Shown: in pieces, positions 27,549-39,364 of the stretch | Layout: each line of letters starts with the position of its first letter | Numbering within the stretch: position 1 is the stretch's first letter | Origin: Pseudofrankia inefficax | GTDB lineage: Bacteria > Actinomycetota > Actinomycetes > Frankiales > Frankiaceae | DNA: 64,000 bases | NCBI RefSeq assembly: GCF_000166135.1 | Contig: NC_014666.1 | Span: forward strand, 7,688,001-7,752,000 | Direction: 5' to 3' | Notes under the pieces: generated by a model | The model's input: only the letters and a program-made list of their open reading frames with translations | What the model was told of the DNA's origin: nothing | Databases searched by the model: none | Made by a program: the position numbers and the translations under genes

Positions 27549-28883
27549 CTAGAACTCCTCACGCTGGCGCGGGCCAGCCGGGATGACGGCCGGATTCCTG
27601 GCCGCCCCCCTGTCGATGTCCCCGTTCTCGCGGTCCTGGCCAGGCGGCGGGGGCCACGGGATGTTCTCCAGACTGGGTGGTCCCTGGCCGTCCGCGTCGT
27701 CGTCGTCCTCGTCCGCGGAGCGCCGTCCGCCGAACAGGAACTCGGCGACCACGAACAGGCCGAGGATCACGGCGAGGCCGATCAGCCAGGGCCGGGCGTC
27801 GGAGGTGTCGCTCTGCCGGATGGTGCGCAGCGCGGCGATGAACAGCACCCAGACCAGCCCGAACGGGATCAGGATCTTCCAGCCGAAGCTCATGAACTGG
27901 TCGTAGCGCAGCCGAGGCAGCGTGCCCCGCAGCCACACGAAGAAGAACATCACGAGCAGCAGCTTGATCATGAACCAGATCAGCGGGACCCAGCCGTGGT
28001 TCAGGGACGACAGCCCCGGGATCGGCGGCGGCTGCCAGCCACCCAGGAACAGCGTCGTCATGACCGCGGAGACCGTGACCAGGTTGACGTACTCGGCCAG
28101 GTAGAAGAACGCGAACTTGATCGAGCTGTACTCGGTGAGGAAGCCGCCGACCAGCTCGCCCTCGGCCTCGGGAAGGTCGAACGGCGTCCGGTTCGTCTCG
28201 CCGACCATCGAGATCATGTAGATCACGAACGACGGGAACAGGGCGATGTACCACATGTGCCGCTGGTGCTCGACGATCCCTGAGGTCGACAGCGTCCCGG
28301 AGTACATGAACACCGCGACGAAGGCCAGGCCCATCGCGATCTCGTAGGAGATGATCTGAGCGGCCGAGCGCAGCGAGCCGAGCAGCGGGTAGGTCGAGCC
28401 GCTCGACCAGCCGGACAGGATCAGCCCGTACACCCCGATGGACGCCGCGGAGAGCAGGTAGAGCACCCCGACGGGAAGGTCGGCCAGCTGCAGCACCGTG
28501 TGGTGGCCGAAGATCGAGACCTCGGGCCCGAACGGGATGACCGCGAACGCGATCAGCGCCGGGATGACGGACACCAGCGGGGCCAGCAGGAACACCGGCT
28601 TGTCGGCCAGCGCCGGGATGATGTCCTCCTTCAGCATCAGCTTGATGCCGTCGAGGAGGCTCTGTCCCCAGCCCTTCGGCCCGTGCCGGTTCGGCCCGAG
28701 CCGGACCTGCATCCGGGCGACGACCTTGCGCTCGAACACGATGCCGAACAGCGTCATGATCATGAGGAACGCGAAGACCGCGACGCCCTTGATCAGGACC
28801 AGCCAGAACGGGTCCGAGCCGAACCGGGACAGGTCCGGGTCGGCCCCGGTCGAGCCGGCGGCGACCAGGAGGGCGGTGTTCAT
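27549..28883 (-). CDS. nuoH: NADH-quinone oxidoreductase subunit H
   Basis: 444 residues. It is the membrane subunit forming the quinone entry channel. Conserved parts include [20 protein letters not shown] and [20 protein letters not shown]. The last 65 residues are charged and disordered ([12 protein letters not shown]), longer than in typical NuoH. It starts at ATG 28883, overlapping the nuoG stop by 4 nt. Confidence 0.97.
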   Translation of the reverse strand: MNTALLVAAGSTGADPDLSRFGSDPFWLVLIKGVAVFAFLMIMTLFGIVFERKVVARMQVRLGPNRHGPKGWGQSLLDGIKLMLKEDIIPALADKPVFLLAPLVSVIPALIAFAVIPFGPEVSIFGHHTVLQLADLPVGVLYLLSAASIGVYGLILSGWSSGSTYPLLGSLRSAAQIISYEIAMGLAFVAVFMYSGTLSTSGIVEHQRHMWYIALFPSFVIYMISMVGETNRTPFDLPEAEGELVGGFLTEYSSIKFAFFYLAEYVNLVTVSAVMTTLFLGGWQPPPIPGLSSLNHGWVPLIWFMIKLLLVMFFFVWLRGTLPRLRYDQFMSFGWKILIPFGLVWVLFIAALRTIRQSDTSDARPWLIGLAVILGLFVVAEFLFGGRRSADEDDDDADGQGPPSLENIPWPPPPGQDRENGDIDRGAARNPAVIPAGPRQREEF

Positions 28884-31420
28884 GCCGCACCCCCCGCCGC
28901 GACCGTCTCGCGGGTGGTCGACGACGTGGCCGGCGCGGTCTCGGCGGCCGCGATGGCCACCACGGCGCCCGCCGAGACCGCGAGCGACCGGTTCAGATGC
29001 GAGCCGGGCGAGTAGGTCGGGACCCAGACCACCCGGTCGGGCATGTCGGTGACCTCCAGCGGGAGCGTGATCGCGCCGCGGTCGGTGCTGACCGTGACGA
29101 GCCCGCCGTCGGCCGCGCCGATCTCGGCGGCCGTCGCCGCGGACAGCAGCGCCCGCGCCGGCCGGGCGGTCCCGGCCAGGTACGGCTCCCCGTCCTGCAG
29201 GGCACCGTCGTCGATCAGCTGGTGCCAGCTGGCCAGCAGCGCCGAGCCGGCCGCCGGAACGGCGGGCGTGGCCGCCGACACGGCCGGCGCCGGCACCCGC
29301 CCGGCCCGCTTCTGGCCACCATCGATCGGAGCACTGGCGCGGCCGAGCGCGGCAAGCTCGCGGGCCGCGGCGCCGACGTCCGGGACGCCGAGATCGACGC
29401 CCATGTGCTGGGCGAGCAGGTGCAGCACGCGCAGGTCGGGCAGCGCGTCGGTCTCCAGCGCCCGCTGGAACGGCCGCAGCCGGCCCTCCCAGTCCACGAA
29501 CGAGCCGGCCTTCTCCGCGACCGGCGCGACCGGGAACACCACGTCGGCCACCTCGGAGATCGCCGAGCGGCGGATCTCGAGGGAGACCAGGAACGGCACG
29601 GTCGCGAGCGCCTCGAGCGCGGCGGCCGGGTCGGGCAGGTCATCGACGTCCACCCCTGCGACGATCACGCCGTCGAGACCGGCGTTCTCCAGGGCGGCGT
29701 CGGCCAGGATCTCGGCGGTGCCACGGCCGGGCCCGCCGGGCAGCTTCGCGCCCCAGACGGCCTCGACCTCGGCGCGCGCGGCCGGGTCGGCGACCGGCCG
29801 GCCGCCAGGCAGCAGCGACGGGAACGCACCGGCCGCGAGGGCCCCGCGCTCCCCGGCCCGGCGCGGCACCCAGGCGAGCCCGGCGCCGGTGGCCTCGGCC
29901 AGCCGCAGCGCGGCGGTCAGCGTGCCGGGCGATTCGGCCGCCCGCTCGCCGACCAGAATCACCGCGCCCGGCTTGCGCAGCGCGTCGGCGACCGAGCCGG
30001 CCAGCTCGCCGGCCGGGCCGGGACGCCCGCCGCCGAGGCTGGTCAGCAGGTCGGCCTCGCCGCCCGGCACGGCCGGCAGCAGGGTGCCGGCGAGCTTGCC
30101 GAGCGCCCGGGTCGCGACCGGCCCGACGGCGTAGACGGCGGTGGCGTGCTTGCGGACCGCCTTGCGCAGCCGCAGGAAGACGATCGGCGACTCCTCCTCC
30201 GGCTCGAAGGCGACGAGCAGGACCGTCGGCGCGGCGTCCAGGTCGGTGTAGGTGACGCCGATGCCGGTGCCGGCGACCGCGTTGCCGAGGAACGCCTCCT
30301 CCTCGGCCGAGTGCGGCCGGGCGCGGAAGTCGATGTCGTTGGTGCGCAGGGCGAGCCGGGCGAACTTCGCGTAGGCGTAGGCGTCCTCGCGGGACAGCCG
30401 GCCACCGGCGAGCACCCCGACGCCGTGGCGGTCCCGGGTCTCGGCGAGACCCCGGGCCGCGTAGGCGAGGGCCTCGCTCCAGCTCGTCTCGACGAGCTGG
30501 CCGGTCGCGTCATCCCGGATGAGCGGGCTGGTGAGCCGGTCGGCCTGCCGCGCGTAGGTGAACGCGAACCGGCCCTTGTCGCAGCTCCACTCCTCGTTCA
30601 CCGCGCCGTCGTCGCCGGCGAGCCGGCGCATCACGGTGCCGCGCCGGTGGTCGGTGCGCAGCGAGCAGCCCGAGGCGCAGTGCTCGCAGGAAGTCGGCGT
30701 CGAGACCAGGTCGAACGGGCGGGACCGGAACCGGTAGGCGCTGGAGGTGAGCGCGCCGACCGGGCAGATCTGCACGGTGTTGCCGGAGAAGTAGGACGAG
30801 AACGGCTCGTCGCTCGCGACGCCGACCTGCTCGGCCGCGCCCCGCTCGAACAGCTCGATGAACGGGTCGCCGGCGATCTGCTCGGAGAACCGGGTGCAAC
30901 GCGCGCACAGCACGCAGCGCTCCCGGTCGAGCAGGATCTCGGAGGAGATGGCCAGCGGCTTCGGGTAGGTCCGCTTCTCCTCCTGGAACCGGGACTCGGA
31001 GCCGCCGTTGGCCATCGCCTGGTTCTGCAGGGGGCACTCGCCGCCCTTGTCGCAGACCGGGCAGTCCAGCGGGTGGTTGAGGAGCAGGAACTCCATCGTC
31101 CCGGCCTGCGCCTTGCTGGCGACCGGCGAGGTGAGCTGCGTCCTGACGACCATGTCCGCGGCCACCGTCGTCGTGCAGGAGGCGACCGGCTTGCGCTGGC
31201 CCTCCACCTCGACGATGCACTGCCGGCAGGCGCCGACCGGGTCGAGCAGCGGGTGGTCGCAGAACCGCGGCACCTCGATGCCCAGCAGCTCGGCCGCCCG
31301 GATGATCAGCGTGCCCTTGGGGACGCTGACGGGCAGGCCGTCGATAGTCAGCGTGACGTGGTCGGGCGGAGGCGGGGGCGCTGCCCCCGCGCCCGCCGGC
31401 GCGTCAGTAGCGACAGTCAT
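28880..31420 (-). CDS. nuoG: NADH-quinone oxidoreductase subunit G
   Basis: 846 residues. The N-terminal [2Fe-2S] domain has Cys54, Cys65, Cys68 and Cys82. The His-ligated N5 cluster lies in [14 protein letters not shown]. The two [4Fe-4S] motifs are [10 protein letters not shown] and the later CEHCASGC, followed by a molybdopterin-oxidoreductase-like domain (about 230-700) that lacks a functional cofactor in Complex I. It carries electrons from NuoEF toward NuoI. ATG 31420 is chosen with GGGAG 10 nt upstream; the long frame upstream overlaps nuoF and is not coding. A Pro-rich stretch (APPPPPD) precedes the ferredoxin domain. Confidence 0.95.
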   Translation of the reverse strand: MTVATDAPAGAGAAPPPPPDHVTLTIDGLPVSVPKGTLIIRAAELLGIEVPRFCDHPLLDPVGACRQCIVEVEGQRKPVASCTTTVAADMVVRTQLTSPVASKAQAGTMEFLLLNHPLDCPVCDKGGECPLQNQAMANGGSESRFQEEKRTYPKPLAISSEILLDRERCVLCARCTRFSEQIAGDPFIELFERGAAEQVGVASDEPFSSYFSGNTVQICPVGALTSSAYRFRSRPFDLVSTPTSCEHCASGCSLRTDHRRGTVMRRLAGDDGAVNEEWSCDKGRFAFTYARQADRLTSPLIRDDATGQLVETSWSEALAYAARGLAETRDRHGVGVLAGGRLSREDAYAYAKFARLALRTNDIDFRARPHSAEEEAFLGNAVAGTGIGVTYTDLDAAPTVLLVAFEPEEESPIVFLRLRKAVRKHATAVYAVGPVATRALGKLAGTLLPAVPGGEADLLTSLGGGRPGPAGELAGSVADALRKPGAVILVGERAAESPGTLTAALRLAEATGAGLAWVPRRAGERGALAAGAFPSLLPGGRPVADPAARAEVEAVWGAKLPGGPGRGTAEILADAALENAGLDGVIVAGVDVDDLPDPAAALEALATVPFLVSLEIRRSAISEVADVVFPVAPVAEKAGSFVDWEGRLRPFQRALETDALPDLRVLHLLAQHMGVDLGVPDVGAAARELAALGRASAPIDGGQKRAGRVPAPAVSAATPAVPAAGSALLASWHQLIDDGALQDGEPYLAGTARPARALLSAATAAEIGAADGGLVTVSTDRGAITLPLEVTDMPDRVVWVPTYSPGSHLNRSLAVSAGAVVAIAAAETAPATSSTTRETVAAGGAA

Positions 31421-31469
31421 GTTCAGGCCGCTCCCATGAGTGTTGACGCTCCCAGATCGATGGTCGCCA

Positions 31470-32780
<1,311 letters not shown>

Positions 32781-32782
32781 CG

Positions 32783-33607
32783 TCACGCCCCCTTTGTCTT
32801 CGGGTCGGCAGGAGCGGCTGGCGTCGTTGTGTCGCCCGGCTGCGTCCCGGCGATCTCGCCCTGCCAGCCGGCCTGCTCGGCGACCGTCAGCCCGACGACC
32901 GACGGCTCCAGGAACCCGGTTCCGGCGACGCCCTCGGGCCGCGGGTCCTCGAACCCGGCGAGCTGGTAGGAGACCTCTTTGAAGGTGCACAGCGGGCCGC
33001 CCCGGGTGGGCAGGGGCCGCTCGCCGCGCGCCAGCGCCTCGACGATGCCCTCGGCCGCCTCCGTGTCGACGCCGTCATAGAACTCGTAGTTGACGGTCAT
33101 GACCGGGGCGTAGTCGCAGGCCGCCAGGCACTCGGCGTGCTCCAGCGTGATCGTGCCGTCAGCGGTGGTCTGGTCGTGGCCGACGCCGAGCTTCTTCGAC
33201 AGCCGGTCATAGACGTCCTGGCCGCCCACCAGGGAGCAGGACAGGTTCGTGCAGACGGAGACCAGCCAGTCGCCGACCGGGTGGCGCTTGTACATCGTGT
33301 AGAAGCTCGCGACCGCCTGGACCTCGGCCGCCGTGATGCCGAGCTGCCCCGCGCAGAAGTCGATGCCCTCGGCGGTGACGCAGCCTTCCTCGGCCTGCAC
33401 CAGGTGCAGCAGCGGCAACAGGGCCGAACGCTGCCGCCCGACCGGGTACCGGGCGATGACCTCCGCCGCGGCGGCCACCGTCGCGGCGCTGAACGGCCCG
33501 GCTCCGGTCCCACGACCGGCCGCGGTGGGACTGGTCACGGCGTCGGGGACTGTCGGGACCTCGGACGGGGACAGCCCGTTCGTGGCTGCTCCAGAAAACG
33601 CTGCCAT
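32783..33607 (-). CDS. nuoE: NADH-quinone oxidoreductase subunit E
   Basis: 274 residues. The thioredoxin-like [2Fe-2S] domain has ligands in VCTNLSC and AECLAAC, cluster N1a. The first 35 residues are a Ser/Pro/Thr-rich leader and the last 50 a disordered tail (GTQPGDTTTPAAPADP), making it longer than the usual 170-240. ATG 33607 shares its A with the nuoD stop (TGATG). Confidence 0.95.
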   Translation of the reverse strand: MAAFSGAATNGLSPSEVPTVPDAVTSPTAAGRGTGAGPFSAATVAAAAEVIARYPVGRQRSALLPLLHLVQAEEGCVTAEGIDFCAGQLGITAAEVQAVASFYTMYKRHPVGDWLVSVCTNLSCSLVGGQDVYDRLSKKLGVGHDQTTADGTITLEHAECLAACDYAPVMTVNYEFYDGVDTEAAEGIVEALARGERPLPTRGGPLCTFKEVSYQLAGFEDPRPEGVAGTGFLEPSVVGLTVAEQAGWQGEIAGTQPGDTTTPAAPADPKTKGA

Positions 33608-34950
33608 CAACGATCAACTCCCCCGAGCACCGGGTCGACCGAGGCGACCGCGACGATCACGTCGCCGACCTGCCCGCCCTCGGTCATCGCGGGCACCGCC
33701 TGCAGGTTGACGAAGCTTGGGTCGCGCACGTGGACGCGGTAGGGCCTGGTCCCGCCGTCGCTGACGACGTGGACGCCCAGCTCGCCGCGCGGGCCCTCGA
33801 TCGCCGTGTAGACCTGGCCGGGCGGTACCCGGAAGCCCTCGGTGACCAGCTTGAAGTGGTGGATCAGGGCCTCCATCGAGGTACCCATGATCTTCCGGAT
33901 GTGGTCGAGCGAGTTGCCCATGCCGTCGGAGCCGATGGACAGCTGCGCCGGCCAGGCGATCTTCTTGTCCGCGACCATGACCGGGCCGGGGCCGAGCTTC
34001 GACAGCTTGTCCAGGCACTGCTCGATGATCTTCAGGGACTCGGTCATCTCCTCCAGCCGCACCAGGTAGCGGGCGAAGGAGTCGGCCTCGGTGGCCGTCG
34101 GCACGTCGAACTCGTAGTTCTCGTAGCCGCAGTAGGGCATCGTCTTGCGCAGGTCCCACGGCAGGCCGGCGGCCCGCAGCAGCGGCCCGGTGACGCCCAG
34201 CGCGAGGCAGGCCGACGCGTCCAGGTAGTTGACGTCGATCATCCGGTTGCGCCAGATCGGCTGACCGGTCAGCAGCCGGTGGTACTCCTTGATCCGGCCG
34301 GGCATGTCCTTGAGGAACACCCGGATCGCCTTCTCGGCGCCGTCCGGCAGGTCCTGGGCGAGGCCACCGGGGCGGACGTACGCGTGGTTCATCCGCAGAC
34401 CGGTGATCATCTCGAGCAGGTCGAGGATCTTCTCGCGCTCACGGAAGCCGACGATCATCGCGGTGGTGGCGCCGAGTTCCATGCCGGAGGTGGCGAGGCC
34501 GACCAGGTGCGAGGAGATCCGCTGCAGCTCCATCACCAGGACCCGGATGACGGTCGCCCGCTCGGGAACCTGGTCGGTGATGCCGAGCAGCTTCTCCACC
34601 GACAGGCAGTAGGCCGTCTCGGTGAACAGCGGCGAGAGGTAGTCCGCCCGGGTCAGGAAGGTGACCGCCTGGGTCCAGGTGCGGTACTCGCAGCTCTTCT
34701 CGATGCCGGTGTGCAGGTAGCCGATGACCAGCCGGGTCTGCCGGACCGTCTCACCCTCGATGTCGAGGACGAGGCGCAGCACGCCGTGCGTCGACGGGTG
34801 CTGCGGGCCCATGTTGACGACGATCGTCTCGGCGGCCTCTTCGCCGGCGCCGAGAACCTGCTCCCAGTCCCCACCTGTGACGGTGTAGACCCGGTTCGCG
34901 CCCGACTCCGTGAAGCCGGCCTCGTAAGGGGCGTGCGTTTCAGTACTCAC
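33607..34950 (-). CDS. nuoD: NADH-quinone oxidoreductase subunit D
   Basis: 447 residues, the 49-kDa subunit homologue that forms the quinone-reduction site with NuoB. It contains [21 protein letters not shown] near residue 45, with the His that contacts quinone, and the C-terminal [19 protein letters not shown] and [12 protein letters not shown] 34950 overlaps the nuoC stop (GTGA). Confidence 0.97.
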   Translation of the reverse strand: MSTETHAPYEAGFTESGANRVYTVTGGDWEQVLGAGEEAAETIVVNMGPQHPSTHGVLRLVLDIEGETVRQTRLVIGYLHTGIEKSCEYRTWTQAVTFLTRADYLSPLFTETAYCLSVEKLLGITDQVPERATVIRVLVMELQRISSHLVGLATSGMELGATTAMIVGFREREKILDLLEMITGLRMNHAYVRPGGLAQDLPDGAEKAIRVFLKDMPGRIKEYHRLLTGQPIWRNRMIDVNYLDASACLALGVTGPLLRAAGLPWDLRKTMPYCGYENYEFDVPTATEADSFARYLVRLEEMTESLKIIEQCLDKLSKLGPGPVMVADKKIAWPAQLSIGSDGMGNSLDHIRKIMGTSMEALIHHFKLVTEGFRVPPGQVYTAIEGPRGELGVHVVSDGGTRPYRVHVRDPSFVNLQAVPAMTEGGQVGDVIVAVASVDPVLGGVDR

Positions 34951-35636
34951 GAGTAGCTCCGGCGCTTCTCGGGGGGCGGCACCTGGGCGCCCTTGTAGTC
35001 GACCGGGATGCCGCCGAGCGGGTAGTCCTTGCGCTGCGGGTGGCCGATCCAGTCGTCCGGCATCATGATCCGCGTCAGCGCGTGGTGGCCCTCGTAGACG
35101 ATCCCGAAGAAGTCGTAGGTCTCCCGCTCGTGCCAGTCGGCGGTCGGCCAGACCGGCGTCAGGCTCGGCATCGTCGGGTCCTCGACCGACACCGACACCT
35201 CGACGCGGATCCGGCGCCGGTGGGTCAGCGACAGCAGGTGGGCGACGGAGTGCAGCCGCCGGCCGCTCGGGTCGTCCGGGTAGTCGGCACCGGAGAGCGA
35301 CGAGAGCAGCTCGAAACGCAGCGCCGGGTCGTCGCGCAGGGTGCGGGCGACGTCGAGCAGCCGTTCCCGACGGACGTGGAGCGTCAGCTCGCCGCGGTCG
35401 ACGACCACCAGCTCGATGGCCTCGTCCAGCCCGGCGAAGGCCCGCTCCAGCGCGTCGTAGATCGCGTCGGCGTGCTCGTCGCCGAACGGGCGCTCACTCG
35501 ACGAGAGCACCCGGGCCGGGGCGACCAGCCCGCCGAAGCCGGAGGTGTCCCCGCTCCCCTTCGCGCCGAAGGCGTCGTGCCGGGCGCCCGCGCGGCCGTT
35601 GAGGCCGGCGCCACCGCCCTGTTCCAGGTCACTCAT
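34947..35636 (-). CDS. nuoC: NADH-quinone oxidoreductase subunit C
   Basis: 229 residues, the 30-kDa subunit homologue. It carries the signature [18 protein letters not shown] followed by [20 protein letters not shown] near residues 165-210. A Gly-rich leader of about 45 residues precedes the domain. ATG 35636 shares its A with the nuoB stop. Confidence 0.96.
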   Translation of the reverse strand: MSDLEQGGGAGLNGRAGARHDAFGAKGSGDTSGFGGLVAPARVLSSSERPFGDEHADAIYDALERAFAGLDEAIELVVVDRGELTLHVRRERLLDVARTLRDDPALRFELLSSLSGADYPDDPSGRRLHSVAHLLSLTHRRRIRVEVSVSVEDPTMPSLTPVWPTADWHERETYDFFGIVYEGHHALTRIMMPDDWIGHPQRKDYPLGGIPVDYKGAQVPPPEKRRSYS

Positions 35637-36466
35637 CAGCCCAGGTCCTCGGTCGTCGGTCCGGTGCCGCGGCCGTGGATGTCGTCCGTCGGCTCGGCGT
35701 CGAACAGCTCCGGGTCGAACGCCTCCGCGTTGGGCTGGCCGACCACCGGGAGCAGCTTGCGCCGGCCGAACACCGACGGCGGGGCGACGGCGGCGGGCCT
35801 GCGGTCGTTCAGCTCCGGTACGACGGCGCCGCGGCCGGCCGGCAGCGGGGCGCCCGCGGGCATCCGGAAGCGCTTGCGGTCGTTCACCGACAGCGTCCGG
35901 GTGTCGAGGCTGCCCTCGGGCAGCGCGGACTGGGCGGTGGCGACCTCGATCGGCTTCGGGTACGGCGAGCTGCCGATCTCGGTGCGGTCCAGCTTGCCGT
36001 CGACCGGCCCGGTCTGGATCTTCCGGTGGATCTTCATGATCGCGTCCATCAGCATCTCGGGCCGCGGCGGGCAGCCTGGGAGATACATGTCGACCGGGAC
36101 GATGTGGTCGACGCCCTGGACGATCGCGTAGTTGTTGAACATGCCGCCGGAGCTGGCGCAGACGCCCATCGAGAGCACCCACTTGGGCTCGGGCATCTGG
36201 TCGTAGATCTGGCGCAGCACCGGGGCCATCTTCTGGCTGACCCGGCCGGCCACGATCATCAGGTCGGCCTGGCGGGGGCTCGCGCGGAAGACCTCCATGC
36301 CGAACCGCGCCAGGTCATAACGCGCGGCGCCGGTGCCCATCATCTCGATGGCGCAGCATGCCAGGCCGAAGGTCACCGGCCACAGCGACGACTTGCGGCC
36401 CATTCCGGCCAGCTTCTCGACACTGGCGAGAAGCACGCCGCTGGGCAGCTTCTCTTCTAGTCCCAT
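35636..36466 (-). CDS. nuoB: NADH-quinone oxidoreductase subunit B with long C-terminal extension
   Basis: 276 residues. It holds the N2 cluster that reduces the quinone: Cys37-Cys38, Cys103 and Cys132 are all present ([25 protein letters not shown]). The domain normally ends near residue 180. Here about 90 more residues follow, starting around [14 protein letters not shown] and containing basic ([11 protein letters not shown]) then acidic ([12 protein letters not shown]) parts. The extension is unexplained. ATG 36466 overlaps nuoA by 10 nt. Confidence 0.95.
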   Translation of the reverse strand: MGLEEKLPSGVLLASVEKLAGMGRKSSLWPVTFGLACCAIEMMGTGAARYDLARFGMEVFRASPRQADLMIVAGRVSQKMAPVLRQIYDQMPEPKWVLSMGVCASSGGMFNNYAIVQGVDHIVPVDMYLPGCPPRPEMLMDAIMKIHRKIQTGPVDGKLDRTEIGSSPYPKPIEVATAQSALPEGSLDTRTLSVNDRKRFRMPAGAPLPAGRGAVVPELNDRRPAAVAPPSVFGRRKLLPVVGQPNAEAFDPELFDAEPTDDIHGRGTGPTTEDLG

Positions 36467-36819
36467 TCCAGGCCTCCCCGCCGCCAGACGTAGGCGTAGG
36501 CGACGAACACCGTAGCCACGAACAGCACCATCTCGACGAGGCCGAACACGCCAAGCCCGCCGAAGGCGACCGCCCACGGGTACAGGAAGATGATCTCGAT
36601 GTCGAAGACGATGAAGAGCATCGCGATGAGGTAGAACTTCACCGGGAAACGGCGGGGCCCGGCAGCCTGGGGCTCCGGCTCGATGCCGCACTCATACGCA
36701 TCGAGCTTTGCCCGGTTGAACCGCTTCGGCCCGACCAGCATGCTGATCACGATCGACCCGCCCGCGAACGCTGTGGCGATCGCGATCAGGACGAGGATCG
36801 GCACGTAGTTGGAGAGCAT
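36457..36819 (-). CDS. nuoA: NADH-quinone oxidoreductase subunit A, first gene of the nuo operon
   Basis: 120 residues with three membrane helices (about 5-27, 62-82, 89-110). The conserved loop is [20 protein letters not shown] with the loop Cys. The ribosome site GAGAGGAG lies just upstream of ATG 36819. This gene opens the 14-gene operon. Confidence 0.96.
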   Translation of the reverse strand: MLSNYVPILVLIAIATAFAGGSIVISMLVGPKRFNRAKLDAYECGIEPEPQAAGPRRFPVKFYLIAMLFIVFDIEIIFLYPWAVAFGGLGVFGLVEMVLFVATVFVAYAYVWRRGGLEWD

Positions 36820-37137
36820 GCCGAGCTCCTCTCTCCGGAGAAAATTTTGGCCGGCGGTGCGCCGGTTCGGTTCTGTTCCCTTATACGCCGCCCTGGCCGG
36901 ACGGTCCTACTCGGTCCAGGTATCCACTCGCAAGGACGCGCATGGTCACACAATTGCGCACCGGCGCGGTCGTTTGCCTTCGGCACGCAATAAGCCCAGT
37001 ACGGACGGACCTTTTGACCCACGTTGTTCGGATCACCACCGCGGTTTCCCTGCACGACATCCCCCAGACCGCCGGACGTGGCTTGCGCGTATCGCTGGCT
37101 CGGGCGAGGCCGGCCGCGGCACAGGCGACGTCTGGAA
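36820..37137 (-). promoter_or_regulatory. Upstream region of the nuo operon
   Basis: 318 bp without a gene between the MenJ-like reductase and nuoA. On the minus strand a TATAAG hexamer (36885 to 36880) would place a start about 54 nt before nuoA. The -35 candidate (TAGGAC, 36909-36904) is poor. The assignment is tentative. Confidence 0.35.
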
Positions 37138-38439
37138 CTAGGCGCTCGGGGCGAGCCGGCACAGCGCGTTGATCACCCGGTCGTGCGCATCACCTCCCCG
37201 CGGGTCAGTAAGGTTCGCCATGATCTTCAACATGAACCTCATGAGTACCGGGTGCGGGAGGCCGTACTTCGTGGCCAGCCGCATCACGGTCGGGTTGCCG
37301 ATGAGGTTCACGAAGACGCGTCCGAGCGTGTAGTAGCCGCCGTAACGGGCCCGTACCGCCTCCGGGTACTGGAGCAGCGCCTTCTCCCGCCCCGCGTCCG
37401 CCGGCCGGGCCAGCGCCTGCGCGACCACCTCGGCCGCGAGCTCGCCGGACTCCATCGCGTACGCGATGCCCTCGCCGTTGAACGGGTTGACCATGCCGGC
37501 GGCGTCGCCGACGAGCAGCACACCGTCGGAGTAGTGCGGCGTGCGGTTGAAGCCCATCGGCAGCGCGCTGCCGCGCACCGGCCCGGTGGCGTTGTCCTCG
37601 GTGTAGCCCCACTCGGCGGGCAGCGCGGACAGCCAGCGGCGCAGCAGGTCCCGGTAGTCGGTGTTCCCGAAGGCCGGAGTGGTGTTCAGGATGCCGAGGC
37701 CGACGTTGCTGGTGCCGTCGCCCATGCCGAAGATCCAGCCGTAGCCGGGCAGCAGCCGGCTGGCGTTCGGCTTGCCCTCCCAGAGCTCCAGGTGCGACTC
37801 GAGGTAGTCGTCATGGGTGCGCGGGCTGCGGTAGTAGCGGCGGACCGCGACCCCGAGCGGCCGGTCGTCGCGCCGCCGGATGTCCATCGAGAGGGCGAGG
37901 CGGGCGCTGTTCCCGTCGGCGGCCACGACGACCGGGGCGCGGTAGGTCACCGGCTCCCTGTCGTCCCCGGACCGCGCCGTCACGCCGACGACGCGCCCGG
38001 TCCGGTCGTCCCGCACCGGGCCGGACACCGTGGTGTCCTCGCGCAGCCGGGCACCGGCCTTCTCGGCCGCCCTGGCGAGCAGCTCGTCGAAGTCCGCCCG
38101 CGGGCGGACGAGGCCGTAGTCCGGGAAGCTCGCCAGCTCGGGCCAGGGCAGCTCCAGGCGCAGGCCGCCACCGACGATCCGCAGGCCCTTGTTGCGGGCC
38201 CAGCCGGCCTCCTCGCCGGTCTCGATCCCCATCTTGACCAGGGCCGCGACCGCTCGCGGGGTCAGGCCGTCGCCGCAGACCTTGTCCCGCGGGAAGGTCG
38301 CCTTCTCCAGCAGCAACACGTCCAGGCCCGCGTTCGCCAGGTGGTACGCGGCGGCGGAGCCAGCCGGGCCGGCACCAACGACGATCACGTCGGCATCGGC
38401 GCCTGTCGCGCCGCCCGACGTCACCGTGGTCCCAGTCAC
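37138..38439 (-). CDS. Geranylgeranyl reductase family FAD enzyme, MenJ-like
   Basis: 433 residues. The FAD dinucleotide motif DVIVVGAGPAGSAAAYHLA is near residue 15, then ATFPRDKVCGDGLTPRAV and the second FAD motif GVLLVGDAAGMVNPFNGEGI near 315. The family saturates isoprenoid double bonds. The mycobacterial relative MenJ reduces one isoprene of menaquinone, and a homologue next to nuo is common in actinobacteria. The location just upstream of nuo supports that role, though action on archaeal-type or chlorophyll-type prenyl chains is the family's other known use. GTG 38439 (VTGTTVTSGGATG) has GGGGAG 6 nt upstream. A start at 38481 is possible. Confidence 0.88.
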   Translation of the reverse strand: MTGTTVTSGGATGADADVIVVGAGPAGSAAAYHLANAGLDVLLLEKATFPRDKVCGDGLTPRAVAALVKMGIETGEEAGWARNKGLRIVGGGLRLELPWPELASFPDYGLVRPRADFDELLARAAEKAGARLREDTTVSGPVRDDRTGRVVGVTARSGDDREPVTYRAPVVVAADGNSARLALSMDIRRRDDRPLGVAVRRYYRSPRTHDDYLESHLELWEGKPNASRLLPGYGWIFGMGDGTSNVGLGILNTTPAFGNTDYRDLLRRWLSALPAEWGYTEDNATGPVRGSALPMGFNRTPHYSDGVLLVGDAAGMVNPFNGEGIAYAMESGELAAEVVAQALARPADAGREKALLQYPEAVRARYGGYYTLGRVFVNLIGNPTVMRLATKYGLPHPVLMRFMLKIMANLTDPRGGDAHDRVINALCRLAPSA

Positions 38440-38585
38440 CCGATGCTCCCCACCGACAACCGACTCCCCACCAGGTCCCACACCGATCCGCCTCCCTGAG
38501 CCTCCGCACGTCCTTCGCGGATCCTCCGGGGCGGACCGGCGGGAACCCCGGCCGTTCGCCGGTCGTTGCCCGCGTGTTCCTCACC

Positions 38586-38611
38586 ACGCTCGTGAATTTC
38601 TTCACGAGCGT
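38586..38611. promoter_or_regulatory. Perfect 11-bp inverted repeat upstream of the MenJ-like gene
   Basis: ACGCTCGTGAA, a 4-nt spacer (TTTC), then TTCACGAGCGT. It lies about 147 nt upstream of the reductase start. The symmetric arms and short AT-rich centre look like a dimeric regulator's operator, but a small RNA hairpin is also possible. Confidence 0.5.
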
Positions 38612-39242
38612 CCTGCCACGGCCGAGTGTAGGCGCTCACACCGCCATTGGCATCAACCAGGATGGTTCCGCTCCCAGACTGGCCGACCTCGCTCTTCGGA
38701 CGACCACGAAGGGTCGCGGCGCTGCCACCTACGTCGCACGATGAGGCCCGATCGACGGCCGAGACGCCAAATCCGGCAGCTACACGACCACAGAGCCGTC
38801 GCGGGGTGGCCGGGGAGGCCCAGGCAGGCGAGCCCGGCGCTGGCGCCGACCGGCCGCCAAGGGACCCACCATCGAGTGACCCAGCTCATCTGCTACGGCC
38901 CGGCCACACTCCCGATCGGCACCCCCGTTGAGCCTCGTACGACGACGATCTCGATGCCGCGCCGCATCTACTCGATCATGAGCGCCGGGGCGGCCGTCCG
39001 GGGTGGGCTCAGTGGAGAGCGCCAGGCGGGACGCCGGCCACCCGGCCTCGGCCGGGCTCGGATCAGTCCGCGGCACGGCCGCGCCCAGCCCGCGGCGGTT
39101 ATGACAAACGGACAAGAACTCCAGCCGTGGCGACCGAGCGGCGATCACGCCAACGGCGCCGCCCGACCGGCCGCGGGGCCGGTGCGCAGCTCCTGGATCA
39201 CCCCCAGCGTCGATCTCCCGCTGGCAGGCCACCACCTACGTG

Positions 39243-39320
39243 CCTTGATCACCGTTCTGGCCCTCTGGTGGTTGCCATACCGGTCGGATCACGACCGGAC
39301 GAGGGCTGAAACGGCGATCA
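39243..39320. repeat. Dispersed palindrome family, copy B
   Basis: Arms 39243-39265 and 39301-39320 pair as TGATCACCGTTCTGGCCCTC against the complement of GAGGGCTGAAACGGCGATCA. A nested palindrome, CCGGTCG-GATCA-CGACCGG, lies inside. It sits 45 bp downstream of the menG stop. Confidence 0.75.
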
Positions 39321-39364
39321 CTGTGGTGCACCGACGGATCCACCAAGATCGGTGAGATGCGGCT

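Larger units (their letters stand above)
38440..39364. other. Long non-coding stretch between the MenJ-like gene and menG
   Basis: 925 bp. It contains the inverted repeat at 38586-38611 and palindrome copy B at 39243-39320. Several ORFs up to 150 residues exist on both strands but are Arg/Pro-rich without domains or ribosome sites. I see no gene. Confidence 0.55.

Noticed and set aside
38780-39235. 151-residue minus-strand ORF in the gap behind menG
   Set aside because: Composition is Arg/Gly/Pro-rich, with no ribosome site, no domain and no conserved context.
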